Positions 35,375 through 44,178 of a DNA stretch of 64,000 nucleotides are shown here, piece by piece. Both the position numbers and the translations under genes were made by a program. Numbering within the stretch: the first letter of the stretch is position 1; each line of letters starts with the position of its first letter. The stretch spans positions 1 through 64,000 of the forward strand of contig PHDA01000010.1 of the NCBI GenBank assembly GCA_002842465.1. The letters run 5' to 3'. This DNA comes from Bacteroidetes bacterium HGW-Bacteroidetes-7. GTDB lineage: Bacteria; Bacteroidota; Bacteroidia; Bacteroidales; UBA932. The notes beneath the pieces were generated by a model that was given only the letters and a program-made list of their open reading frames with translations, was not told the origin of the DNA and ran no database searches.

Positions 35375-36217
35375 TTATCTGTAATCGTAAAATCCAATAC
35401 CGGTTTTTCTACCCAAATGACCTGCTCTCACCATTTTCCTCAACAGCGGGTGAGGGCGGTATTTTGTATCACCAAACTCACTGTAGAGAACCTCCATAAT
35501 TGCAAGGCATACATCTAAACCGATAAGGTCTCCAAGTGCAAGTGGTCCCATAGGGTGGTTTGCTCCCATTTTCATTGCCTCGTCAATCTCCTCTTTGGTA
35601 GCAACGCCGTCTGCAAGAATTCCTACAGCCTCGTTAACAAGTGGAATAAGTATTCTGTTTACAACAAATCCCGGAGCTTCATTAACACTTACCGGGGTTT
35701 TTCCGATTTTAACTGCAAGTTCGCAAACGGTTTTGTGTACCTCATCAGAGGTAACCTGACCTTTTATAACCTCAACAAGTTTCATTACAGGAGCAGGGTT
35801 GAAAAAATGCATTCCTATAACCCTTTCGGCCCTTTTGGTTGATGCTGCGATTTGGGTAATTGAAAGTGAAGAGGTGTTTGATGCAAAGATTGTTTCGCTT
35901 TTACACAATTTGTCAAGCACTCCGAAAACCTCTTTTTTAAGAGAGATATCTTCGAAAATTGCCTCTATTACAAGATCAGAATCGGCACAATCATCATAGG
36001 TGAGAGTCTCTTTGATGTTTGACATAATTTCTGCCTTGGTTTCGGCAGTAATTTTGCCCTTTTCCTCAAGCTTTGTGAGGTTACGGAAGATATTATTGTG
36101 TCCCCACTGAAGTTCGGCCTCTGTCAGACCCTTCATAACAACACTTAATCCTGCCTGAGCAAATGCCAGTACAATGCCACTTCCCATTGTACCTGTTCCG
36201 ATAACGCAAATTTTCAT
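35375..36217 (-). CDS. hbd: 3-hydroxyacyl-CoA (3-hydroxybutyryl-CoA) dehydrogenase
   Basis: This is a 280-aa, single-domain form. NAD site [13 protein letters not shown] at the N-terminus; catalytic His in [18 protein letters not shown]-terminal [16 protein letters not shown]. It interconverts acetoacetyl-CoA and 3-hydroxybutyryl-CoA with NAD(P)H. Upstream by 28 bp is the crotonase gene, giving the two middle steps of butyrate formation or of beta-oxidation. Thiolase and butyryl-CoA dehydrogenase are not in the window. Confidence 0.92.
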   Translation of the reverse strand: MKICVIGTGTMGSGIVLAFAQAGLSVVMKGLTEAELQWGHNNIFRNLTKLEEKGKITAETKAEIMSNIKETLTYDDCADSDLVIEAIFEDISLKKEVFGVLDKLCKSETIFASNTSSLSITQIAASTKRAERVIGMHFFNPAPVMKLVEVIKGQVTSDEVHKTVCELAVKIGKTPVSVNEAPGFVVNRILIPLVNEAVGILADGVATKEEIDEAMKMGANHPMGPLALGDLIGLDVCLAIMEVLYSEFGDTKYRPHPLLRKMVRAGHLGRKTGIGFYDYR

Positions 36218-36245
36218 AACTTATTTGTTTATTGTTGATTAAATA

Positions 36246-37025
36246 CTATTTGTTTTTAAATTCAGGTTTTCTTTTAGCAAGAAATGCCTCCATACCCTCT
36301 TTTTGATCTTCGGTAGAGAAACAGAGTCCAAATAGGTTGCTTTCAACTGCCAAACCAGAATCGGTGTCTGTTTCGGAAGCTAGATTAATTGACTCTTTTG
36401 CCAACCTGACAGCCTGTGGAGCATTGGCTGCAATCTTTGCAGCAATATCATATGCTTTGTTCAACAACTCCTCTGCCGGAACAACAAAGTTTACAAGGCC
36501 AATTTTTAAAGCCTCCTCTGAATCAACTATTCTTCCGGTGAAAATCAGATCTTTAGCAATAGATATTCCAACTATTTTCTGTAATCTTACAGTGCCTGAA
36601 AAACCAGGTGTTATTCCAAGCGAAACCTCCGGTTGGCCAAACTTTGCCTTTTCAGAAGCAACTCTTATATCACATGATATTGCAAGCTCACATCCTCCGC
36701 CCAAAGCAAAACCATTAACTGCAGCAATGACCGGAATTGGCAATTTTTCAATTTTTCTAAAGAGAGATGACCCCTTTAATCCAAACTCCTTGGCTTGGGC
36801 AGGGCTCATGACAGACATCTCAGTGATATCGGCTCCTGCAACAAATGCCCTACCGGCACCTGTGATAATAACTACCCTAATGTCTTTGTCTTGTGCAATA
36901 ATGTCAAAAACATTGCCAAGTTCATAAATTATATGGGAGTTTAGAGCATTGAGTGATTCGGGATTGTTTATTGTTACAGTACAGATACCGTTTTCTGTAA
37001 CCGAAAGGATTTTGTTTTCGTTCAT
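36246..37025 (-). CDS. crt: Enoyl-CoA hydratase (crotonase)
   Basis: This is a 259-aa protein. AFVAGADITEM and GFALGGGCELAISCDIR form the oxyanion hole and include the first catalytic Glu. FGQPEVSLGITPG includes the second. It hydrates crotonyl-CoA to 3-hydroxybutyryl-CoA. It is the first gene of the operon with hbd and the PEP-synthase-like gene. Confidence 0.9.
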   Translation of the reverse strand: MNENKILSVTENGICTVTINNPESLNALNSHIIYELGNVFDIIAQDKDIRVVIITGAGRAFVAGADITEMSVMSPAQAKEFGLKGSSLFRKIEKLPIPVIAAVNGFALGGGCELAISCDIRVASEKAKFGQPEVSLGITPGFSGTVRLQKIVGISIAKDLIFTGRIVDSEEALKIGLVNFVVPAEELLNKAYDIAAKIAANAPQAVRLAKESINLASETDTDSGLAVESNLFGLCFSTEDQKEGMEAFLAKRKPEFKNK

Positions 37026-37157
37026 AGGTTTAATAATTCAGATTCAGACTTTAAATATAATTCATTTTTTTGAGGATAAATTCTTAATCATTTTTTTGAT
37101 TGACACAAGTTGACAAAATGCTGCAATATTTTTGCATTATAATTAAAATTGGAAATC

Positions 37158-37313
37158 ATGAAAAAGAAAGAAAATCAAAAAGTTGAAAAGTCAGTCGTGA
37201 TAGATTCAGAAAAAGACTACCTGGCAATTACAATTGATTTACTCTTTAGCAGGGAGACGATTGACTACAGAGGTGATGAGTTTATTGACCCTAGGTTTGT
37301 TGTCAATTTTTAG
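37158..37313 (+). CDS. Small acidic/basic hypothetical protein
   Basis: This is a 51-aa ORF from ATG 37158. It has a lysine-rich start (MKKKENQKVEKSVVIDSEKD) and an amphipathic YLAITIDLLFSRETIDYRGD. No signal, membrane segment or Cys. The codon use looks like its neighbours, and it is alone between divergent genes with ~130 bp upstream. Real expression is likely but unproven; no family recognised. Confidence 0.5.
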   Translation: MKKKENQKVEKSVVIDSEKDYLAITIDLLFSRETIDYRGDEFIDPRFVVNF

Positions 37314-37343
37314 GCCCGTATTTCGTTTAACCGGGATATTGCA

Positions 37344-37351
37344 TAACTTTG
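37344..37351 (+). promoter_or_regulatory. -7 promoter element of the SDR gene
   Basis: TAACTTTG matches TAnnTTTG and lies 28 bp before ATG 37380. Confidence 0.55.
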
Positions 37352-37379
37352 GCTTTAGAACTTCATAAAATAAAAATTT

Positions 37380-38105
37380 ATGTCCAAAAAAGCTATTGTA
37401 GTAGGTGCCACATCCGGTATAGGCAGAGGGATTGCGGAGTTACTCGCATCACAGGGATATACAGTGGGTATAACAGGCAGGAGAGAGCATCTTCTTGACG
37501 AAATTAAGGCTTCTTCTCCATCATCCTTTATTGTAAGTACATTTGATATTAACAACACCCAAAGTGTCCTGGATAAGCTGGAAGATCTTGCATTACAGCT
37601 CGGCGGGGTTGATCTCTTCATTCTTAGTTCAGGAACCGGTAAAAGAAACAAAGATCTTGATCTGGAGCCTGAAATCAATACGATAATGACTAACGTTACC
37701 GGTTTCACAACTGCAGTTAACTGGGCTTACAAGTATTTTGAGAAAGCAGGAGGAGGTAAACTTGCAGCTATTACTTCAATTGCAGGTACCAGAGGCTTCG
37801 GGCTCTCTCCCTCATATTCAGCATCAAAATCATACCAGATAAAATACCTTGAGGCCCTAAGACAGAAGGCTAAAACATCAGGTGGTAAAATAGTTGTAAC
37901 AGATATCCGCCCCGGATTTGTTGATACGGCTATGGGCCACGGTGATGGTGCGTTTTGGATTGCTCCCGTTGAAAAGGCTGCAAAACAAATAGTTAAGGCT
38001 ATAGACAAAAATTGGGGTGTTGTCTTTGTGACAAAAAGGTGGAAGATTATCTCAATTTTGTTGAGATTAATGCCGCGTCCAATTTTTGAGAGGCTTAAAT
38101 TCTAA
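37380..38105 (+). CDS. Short-chain dehydrogenase/reductase
   Basis: This is a 241-aa protein. NAD(P) motif VGATSGIGRGIAE, catalytic Ser region ITSIAGTRGFG, and YSASKSYQIK with the Tyr and Lys pair. ITGRREH with an Arg near the end of beta-2 suggests NADP use. The substrate is not clear. It is followed after 56 bp by the corrinoid protein gene but may be independent. Confidence 0.85.
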   Translation: MSKKAIVVGATSGIGRGIAELLASQGYTVGITGRREHLLDEIKASSPSSFIVSTFDINNTQSVLDKLEDLALQLGGVDLFILSSGTGKRNKDLDLEPEINTIMTNVTGFTTAVNWAYKYFEKAGGGKLAAITSIAGTRGFGLSPSYSASKSYQIKYLEALRQKAKTSGGKIVVTDIRPGFVDTAMGHGDGAFWIAPVEKAAKQIVKAIDKNWGVVFVTKRWKIISILLRLMPRPIFERLKF

Positions 38106-38161
38106 CCTCTAACTTCAATTTTATAAAATTTGTTAACTGATACCTAAAAGAGAGAAAAGGC

Positions 38162-38821
38162 ATGGATAACTACATCGAGAAAATTTCAATATGTATTCAA
38201 AGGGGAAAGGTAAACTTTGATTCTCCTTATCCACCGGACATGAAGGGGCTTCCCGGAGCAGATGAACTAACAGGAGAGGCACTTCAAAACGGGATTAAGG
38301 CCAATGAAATCTTAACAGGAGCCATGATACCCGCCATGGGTATTGTAGGTGAGCAATTTAAAGATAAGAAATTGTTTGTTCCACAGGTACTTATGTCTGC
38401 TAAGGCCATGAATAGCGCCCTTAAGCATCTAAAGCCATATTTCAGTTCGGGCGAAATTCAAAGAAGAGGAACATTCATAATAGGCACAGTTGCCGGTGAC
38501 TTGCACGATATCGGTAAAAATCTTGTATCAATGATGATTGAGGGTTCGGGATGGGATGTGATTGACCTTGGAGTTGATGTCAAATCCGAGCAGTTTTTGG
38601 AGGCAGTTGGGAGCAATCCTAATGCAGTACTGGGAATGTCGGCTCTTCTCACAACTACAATGGAGTCAATGGAAAAATCTGTAAGACAAATCAGAGAGTC
38701 ATATCCAGATTTGAAAATCCTGGTAGGAGGAGCCCCTTTAAATTCAGAATTTGCCAAGAGGATCGGAGCAAACCTTTATGCTCCAAACCCTCAGGTAGCT
38801 GTAGAATACCTAAACAGTTAA
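38162..38821 (+). CDS. Corrinoid (B12-binding) methyltransferase protein
   Basis: This is a 219-aa protein. Residues ~1-95 are the helical cap domain (GIKANEILTGAMIPAMGIVG). Residues ~100-219 are the B12-binding Rossmann domain: GDLHDIGKNLV gives the lower axial His 115, then GMSALLTTTMESM and VGGAP. Proteins of this type carry a methyl group on cobalt between two methyltransferases. The next two genes encode a reactivation-domain protein and a UroD-type methyltransferase. No substrate-specific methyltransferase gene is adjacent, so the methyl donor cannot be named. Confidence 0.9.
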   Translation: MDNYIEKISICIQRGKVNFDSPYPPDMKGLPGADELTGEALQNGIKANEILTGAMIPAMGIVGEQFKDKKLFVPQVLMSAKAMNSALKHLKPYFSSGEIQRRGTFIIGTVAGDLHDIGKNLVSMMIEGSGWDVIDLGVDVKSEQFLEAVGSNPNAVLGMSALLTTTMESMEKSVRQIRESYPDLKILVGGAPLNSEFAKRIGANLYAPNPQVAVEYLNS

Positions 38822-38826
38822 ACCTA

Positions 38827-39459
38827 ATGGAAGCGTTTACCGGATATACTTTCCCTCTTTCAGAGAATGCGCTAAAGACCGAAGAGATTGTCCGGTTGAC
38901 AGGGCCGGGTTTTGAGGACGAAATATTCAGGATAAACCAGGCTTTTTTAAAGGTTAATGCACTTGCAGGATATACTGTTATCGAAAGAGCTGTTACAACT
39001 CCTGAAATGGGTTTAAAAATCTCCAAAATATTTGAAAAATCAGAAAAGACCGCATTCTTTGTATTAACTTTAGGGAGGGGCTATGAGAAGATAGCCGAGA
39101 CTTACAGAGGGGACTCATTACTATATTATTTAACGGATGTAATTGCATCTGAATATACTGAGATGATAGCTCATGTTATAAACAATAAAATTGCAGAGCA
39201 TGCCTCTTCTCTTGGCTTAGGGAGTTCAAACCGCTACAGCCCCGGATATTGCGGATGGAAGCTTTCCGGTCAGAGGACTCTCTTCTCTTTTTTACCTCCG
39301 ATTCCTTGCGGTATTGAACTTACCGAATCATGTCTTATGAAACCGGTTAAATCGATAAGCGGAGCAGTAGCAATCGGGAGAAATATAAAATTTCAGAAAT
39401 ATGACTGTGGCATTTGTAAAGATGAAGGGTGCCTGTACAGAAATAAATTCATTCTATGA
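38827..39459 (+). CDS. Vitamin B12-dependent methionine synthase activation-domain protein
   Basis: This is a 210-aa protein. YSPGYCGWKLSGQRTLF corresponds to the MetH activation-domain motif that binds AdoMet. The C-terminus carries CGICKDEGC, a Cys set common in the stand-alone anaerobic versions. It probably helps restore cob(II)alamin in the neighbouring corrinoid protein, or binds it in a methyl-transfer cycle. It lies 5 bp after the corrinoid gene and overlaps the UroD-type gene by 4 bp. Confidence 0.82.
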   Translation: MEAFTGYTFPLSENALKTEEIVRLTGPGFEDEIFRINQAFLKVNALAGYTVIERAVTTPEMGLKISKIFEKSEKTAFFVLTLGRGYEKIAETYRGDSLLYYLTDVIASEYTEMIAHVINNKIAEHASSLGLGSSNRYSPGYCGWKLSGQRTLFSFLPPIPCGIELTESCLMKPVKSISGAVAIGRNIKFQKYDCGICKDEGCLYRNKFIL

Positions 39460-40601
39460 CAACAATGACATCAAGGGAGAGAGTGCAGCATGCTATGTCT
39501 CTCCGTAAACCCGACAGGGTTCCGCTAATGTGCCAGTTTAGCATTGGTGCAATGATGAATCTTTTACGCCCGTCTCCCGCCGAATTTTGGTATGACGGAA
39601 GGCTCTTTTCTATAGGTTTGGTTGAATTATGCGAGAGATTTTCGTTTGATGGTATTCTTGTAAGTTTACACGGTCACTCTCCTGACTGGAGAGAGAAAAT
39701 TATCTCTTTCAAGCAGATGTCAGAGGGCAAACAGGAGCTTACATTTGAAGACCGTGTGGAGATTCACTCCTGGGACGATCTCCCGTTGGTGAAATATAAC
39801 AACAAGATTCAAAGACCTTCAATTGATACCATTGATGTTGATAAGGATGTTCCTGATAACATAGAATACATTCCGGTATCACAGGATCTATATTTTATTA
39901 TTGACAAAGAGCATCCATTTGACATCTTTGACTATATAAAGGAGCTTACAGGTGACAAGTATTCAATTCATGGTGAAATCACATCTCCGTTTGATTATCT
40001 GCTTGATGTGCTTGGATATGAAGAGGCTCTAATGTCACTGATAATGAACCCTGACAAGTGCAAGGAAATTCTTGCAAAATTTGCAAAGGGTGTTGGAGAC
40101 CTCGCCGAAAAAATGTGTGATTACGATATTGATGCAATCAAAATTTCTTCACCATTTGCCGGAATGGGCTTCATTTCGCCTGAACATTACAGCGAATTTG
40201 TGCTTCCTTATGAGAGTGAGATCATCTCCAGAATCAGGGCAAAGGGTAAACATTCATACATTCACACTTGCGGTCATATTGATGACAGACTTGAACTTAT
40301 GCGCGATTCCGGCACTTCAGGTCTTGAGTGTTTAGACCCTGAACCGGTTGGCAATGTTGACCTTGGAAATGCGTTCGGGAGAGTAGGAGACCAACTTTTT
40401 ATAAAGGGTAATATTGATTCGGTGAACTCTTTGCTCTACGCTGATGATTCAAAGGCTGAGAATGACATTCTAAAGATAATTGAAACAGGTAAAGAGGGAA
40501 AAGGGTTTATCCTGAGTACAGCATGTTCAATTGCACCTAAAGTCACTGCCGAACGACTCCACATGCTTTACAATCTTGTCAAGGAGCACGGTAAATACTA
40601 G
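39456..40601 (+). CDS. UroD-domain methylcobamide methyltransferase-like protein
   Basis: This is a 381-aa protein of the uroporphyrinogen decarboxylase superfamily. It has the zinc-site pattern of MtaA/CmuA-like methyltransferases: HTCGHIDDR and a later Cys in LSTACSIAP. It lacks heme-gene neighbours. It would take or give a methyl group to the corrinoid protein at 38162. Acceptor could be a thiol or folate; not decidable here. Last gene of the three-gene unit. Confidence 0.82.
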   Translation: MTTMTSRERVQHAMSLRKPDRVPLMCQFSIGAMMNLLRPSPAEFWYDGRLFSIGLVELCERFSFDGILVSLHGHSPDWREKIISFKQMSEGKQELTFEDRVEIHSWDDLPLVKYNNKIQRPSIDTIDVDKDVPDNIEYIPVSQDLYFIIDKEHPFDIFDYIKELTGDKYSIHGEITSPFDYLLDVLGYEEALMSLIMNPDKCKEILAKFAKGVGDLAEKMCDYDIDAIKISSPFAGMGFISPEHYSEFVLPYESEIISRIRAKGKHSYIHTCGHIDDRLELMRDSGTSGLECLDPEPVGNVDLGNAFGRVGDQLFIKGNIDSVNSLLYADDSKAENDILKIIETGKEGKGFILSTACSIAPKVTAERLHMLYNLVKEHGKY

Positions 40602-40610
40602 CTAAAAATT

Positions 40611-40737
40611 TCTCCACGCCAGTTTGTGGTAACTATCACATTATAAGAAAAATAAAAATGAGCCAGATTTTCATAAGAAATCTGGCTCATTTTTAATGTG
40701 TTGGATATAAATTATATACCACAAATTGGCGCGGAGA
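40611..40737. terminator. Nested double inverted repeat, bidirectional terminator
   Basis: The inner stem is perfect: AAAAATGAGCCAGATTT (40654-40670) and AAATCTGGCTCATTTTT (40678-40694), with A/T runs on both sides, so it can end transcription in both directions between convergent genes. An outer pair (40611-40631 and 40717-40737, 21 nt each, 19 matching positions) encloses it. Confidence 0.85.
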
Positions 40738-42798
40738 TCATTTTATCAACGACTGAGTTCTTTTGATAAAGCGACTAAGCTCTTCGCCCTTAAGCATTCC
40801 GTTGGATAGAAGCGCAAGGTCGCTAACCTGCTTAACAAGTTGATTCTCTTTGCCAAATTCTGCATTAATCTCCTTCCTCTTATCTTTTATTGACTGAATC
40901 TCTTTCTCAAGAGACTCCTTTGCATCTTTGTCAACAGTGTCTACCTCTTCTGGCTTCAATTTATTGGTCTTTTCAGCTATTTCAGCCAATTTTTGATTCG
41001 ATTCAGCAACCTTTGCACCAAGTTCTTCAACTTTAGCTCCGGTTGCACCTCTCTTATCTTCGATGATTTTCTTGATAAGAAGGTTATCGTAATTTACTAC
41101 TATTGAGTAAGATTCCGGTAGTGAACCATAAAAATTCATTCCACCGCCTAGTGCAGACATATCTCGGTAACGTCTCATGAATTCATTCTGAGTAATAAGA
41201 ACTGCATTTTCGTTCTCACCAAGGCACTCAAGGCTTACGCTGTAGTGAGCTCCTTTTGGAAGCACCGATTCAAAAACCTCAGATATATCATTTTGCTCCT
41301 CTTGTGGAAGGTCTGGTTTTTTAACCTCATCTTTCTCAATCAATCTGTCAATATGAGCAGAATCTACGCGGGCAAATGTGGTCTCCTTAAGTTTTGCTTC
41401 GAGGTGGTTAATAAAGTGCGCATCAAGCTGACTATCAAAGATTAGTACATCATATCCTTTGTTTTTGGCACTCTCAATATATGAGTATTGCTCATCTTTA
41501 TCAGTTGAATAGAGATAGACAACTTTGTTGTGTTTATCAGTTTGATTTGCCTCAACCAGTTTGCGATACTCTTCGTAGCTGAAGTACTTTTCGTCGGTAT
41601 TCTTTAAAAGGGAAAATTTCTCTGCTCTCTCACTGAATTTTTCATCCGATAACATTCCGTACTCAATGAATATCTTTAGGTTATCCCATTTCTCTTCAAG
41701 CTTTTCTCTCTCGTTTTTAAAGAGGTCTTCAAGTCTGTCTGATACCTTTTTGGTAATGTGATTTGATATCTTTTTAACGTTAGAGTCTGACTGCAAGTAG
41801 CTTCTTGATACATTGAGAGGGATATCAGGTGAGTCTATAACACCATGTAAAAGAGTTAAAAAATCAGGAACTATATTTTCAACAGAATCAGTTACAAATA
41901 CCTGATTGCAATATAACTGTATCTTGTTACGTGAGATTTCAACTTTGTCCTTAATCTTTGGAAAATATAGAATACCCGTTAAAGTAAAGGGATAATCTAC
42001 ATTGAGGTGAATATAAAAGAGAGGGTCGTCCTGAGCAGGGTATAGCTGCCTGTAAAAATTCATGTAATCCTCTTCTTTAAGATCTGATGGTTTTCTTGTC
42101 CATAGTGGGGAAGTGTCATTGATTACCCTGTCTTTGTCAGTCTCTACCTCTTTGCCCTCTTTCCACTCCTTAACCTTTCCAAAAACAATCTCGACAGGAA
42201 GATATCTGCAATACTTCTTTAGCAGGTATTCAATTTTTGACTCTTCGGCAAACTCTTTTGATTCATCGTCCAAATGAAGAATAATGTCGGTTCCCCTTTC
42301 ACTCTTCTTGCCCTTTGTGATTTGGTATTCAGGATCACCCTCACAACTCCATTTAACAGGCTCTGCCCCATCTTTCCATGAAAGTGTCTGAATTTCAACC
42401 TTTTTAGAAACCATGAATGATGAGTAGAAACCCAGTCCAAAATGGCCTATTATATTGTTTAATTGATCTTTGTATTTATCGAGAAATTCACCTGCACTTG
42501 AAAATGCAATCTGGTTGATATACTTCTGAACCTCCTCTTCGGTCATGCCTAAACCGTTATCGCTAACGGTGATAGTGCCTTTTTTGGGATCGGCAGAAAT
42601 GCGGATTTTTAAATCTCCCAGTTCTCCTTTAAATTCACTATTTCCAGAAAGTGCCTTGAGTTTTTGAATTGCATCAACTCCGTTTGAAACAAGTTCCCTT
42701 AAGAAGATTTCGTGGTCTGAATAGAGAAATTTCTTGATAATCGGAAATATATTCTCCGTTGTAACTCCAATTTTACCTTTATGCATAGTTAAATTCAT
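40738..42798 (-). CDS. htpG: Molecular chaperone HtpG (Hsp90)
   Basis: This is a 686-aa protein; ATG 42786 (MHKGKIGVTTENIFP) is an equally good start and closer to relatives. GHKL ATPase motifs: LRELVSNGVDAIQKL, DNGLGMT and GHFGLGFYSSFMV. Middle-domain and C-terminal regions are full length. It folds client proteins with ATP in the cytoplasm. Single gene, ending at the bidirectional terminator. Confidence 0.95.
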   Translation of the reverse strand: MNLTMHKGKIGVTTENIFPIIKKFLYSDHEIFLRELVSNGVDAIQKLKALSGNSEFKGELGDLKIRISADPKKGTITVSDNGLGMTEEEVQKYINQIAFSSAGEFLDKYKDQLNNIIGHFGLGFYSSFMVSKKVEIQTLSWKDGAEPVKWSCEGDPEYQITKGKKSERGTDIILHLDDESKEFAEESKIEYLLKKYCRYLPVEIVFGKVKEWKEGKEVETDKDRVINDTSPLWTRKPSDLKEEDYMNFYRQLYPAQDDPLFYIHLNVDYPFTLTGILYFPKIKDKVEISRNKIQLYCNQVFVTDSVENIVPDFLTLLHGVIDSPDIPLNVSRSYLQSDSNVKKISNHITKKVSDRLEDLFKNEREKLEEKWDNLKIFIEYGMLSDEKFSERAEKFSLLKNTDEKYFSYEEYRKLVEANQTDKHNKVVYLYSTDKDEQYSYIESAKNKGYDVLIFDSQLDAHFINHLEAKLKETTFARVDSAHIDRLIEKDEVKKPDLPQEEQNDISEVFESVLPKGAHYSVSLECLGENENAVLITQNEFMRRYRDMSALGGGMNFYGSLPESYSIVVNYDNLLIKKIIEDKRGATGAKVEELGAKVAESNQKLAEIAEKTNKLKPEEVDTVDKDAKESLEKEIQSIKDKRKEINAEFGKENQLVKQVSDLALLSNGMLKGEELSRFIKRTQSLIK

Positions 42799-42862
42799 TT
42801 ATGTTATGCATAAAAGAACTCAAAAGGCATACCAAAGGCGATATGCTGACAAATAGACAGTT

Positions 42863-44170
42863 TTATTTGCAGACCATTATGTCAAGAATCATATCATCAG
42901 TTATCTGCATTCCTTTGGAACCGATTTTGCCAAGATTGCGAATTGTCTTTTCAATATCTTTTTCAATTATGCCGTCATTATCGGATATGCAAATATTGTC
43001 AAGAGCCAAAATAGCAGATTGTACTGCAGATGATACCCCGGATGCAACCTTTAGGGCACATCCCACTTTTGCACCATCGCATACCATTCCGGTAATGTTA
43101 CCTATCATATTCTTAATAGAGTAACATATTTGGTCATAATTGCCACCCTTGAGATATACTATTCCACAAGAAGCACCTGTAGAGGCAATTACACAACCAC
43201 ACAATGCAGATAGTTTACCAAGGTAACCCTTTATATGAATTGCAACTAAATGAGCTAAAACCAGTGCTCTTGCCAACTCTTCATCAGTAGAACCAAGCTT
43301 GTCCGATGCTGCAATAACCGGCATTGTTACTGTTATTCCCTGATTACCGCTTCCAGAATTGCTCATTGCCGGCAGGATACAGCCGGCCATTCTGGCATCG
43401 GAGGCTGCTGCGGTTATTGCCATGGAGTGGGTAAGGAGTCCGTCTCCGAAAACATTTTTATGAATGTTATCCTTTATTGTCTTACCTACTTTTAATCCGT
43501 AGTTATTTTCAAGCCCCTCATTTGAGAGTGCTCTGTTAAGGGTAACTGATTCTAATATAAAAGCAATATCACAAAATGGAATGGTTTTAGTAAAACTTAC
43601 AATGTTTTTAACCGACAGTTTATAATCATTAATCTCCTTATTTATACTATTAATCAATTCATTATTAATGTCTTGTGAGCCAGTCTTGAGTATTGTTAAG
43701 TTGTCTCTCTTAACCGTGGTAATATTATCATGATTGTCTTCAATAATTGCAGATGCTGAATGATTGCCTGATATACACTTTGCGAGAATATAAAGCTTCT
43801 TGTCTGTTTCGGCAAGCGAAATGGAGATAGCTTTTTCTTCAAGCATCTGTTTTGCCCTATCTATCCTGAGTTTATCAAGATCTTTTAATACCTCAAGCTT
43901 ATAATCAGAGACTCCGCATGTAACTCCCAATGCAGCAGCAATATGTAGTCCTACCATTCCTGTTCCAGGTACTCCGACACCCATTCCGTTTTTCAAAATG
44001 TTTCCGCTGACAGAAACCTCTACTTTTTCCGGCTCAATCCCAATCTCCCGGAGAACCTCTGCCGCTTTTGCAACTGCCAGAGAGACAGCAATTGGCTCAG
44101 TACATCCGAGAGCAGGTTTCACCTCTCGTTTAATAAGTTCAATTATCTCCAACTCCCTCTCTCTTGTCAT
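42863..44170 (-). CDS. L-cysteine desulfidase/UPF0597 family (serine dehydratase alpha-like)
   Basis: This is a 435-aa protein from ATG 44170. KPALGCTEPIAVSLAVAKAA is the family's N-terminal Cys motif; later Cys in CGCVIASTG and VCDGAKVGCALK complete a likely [4Fe-4S] site. Relatives split cysteine into pyruvate, ammonia and sulfide, or dehydrate serine. It lies 8 bp after the amidase-like gene. A D-cysteine desulfhydrase-like enzyme starts at 47319, so cysteine use is a local theme. Confidence 0.85.
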   Translation of the reverse strand: MTRERELEIIELIKREVKPALGCTEPIAVSLAVAKAAEVLREIGIEPEKVEVSVSGNILKNGMGVGVPGTGMVGLHIAAALGVTCGVSDYKLEVLKDLDKLRIDRAKQMLEEKAISISLAETDKKLYILAKCISGNHSASAIIEDNHDNITTVKRDNLTILKTGSQDINNELINSINKEINDYKLSVKNIVSFTKTIPFCDIAFILESVTLNRALSNEGLENNYGLKVGKTIKDNIHKNVFGDGLLTHSMAITAAASDARMAGCILPAMSNSGSGNQGITVTMPVIAASDKLGSTDEELARALVLAHLVAIHIKGYLGKLSALCGCVIASTGASCGIVYLKGGNYDQICYSIKNMIGNITGMVCDGAKVGCALKVASGVSSAVQSAILALDNICISDNDGIIEKDIEKTIRNLGKIGSKGMQITDDMILDIMVCK

Positions 44171-44178
44171 CACTTAAA

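Noticed and set aside
36337-36927. Plus-strand 196-aa frame inside the crotonase gene
   Set aside because: It is an antisense shadow of a clear enzyme gene.
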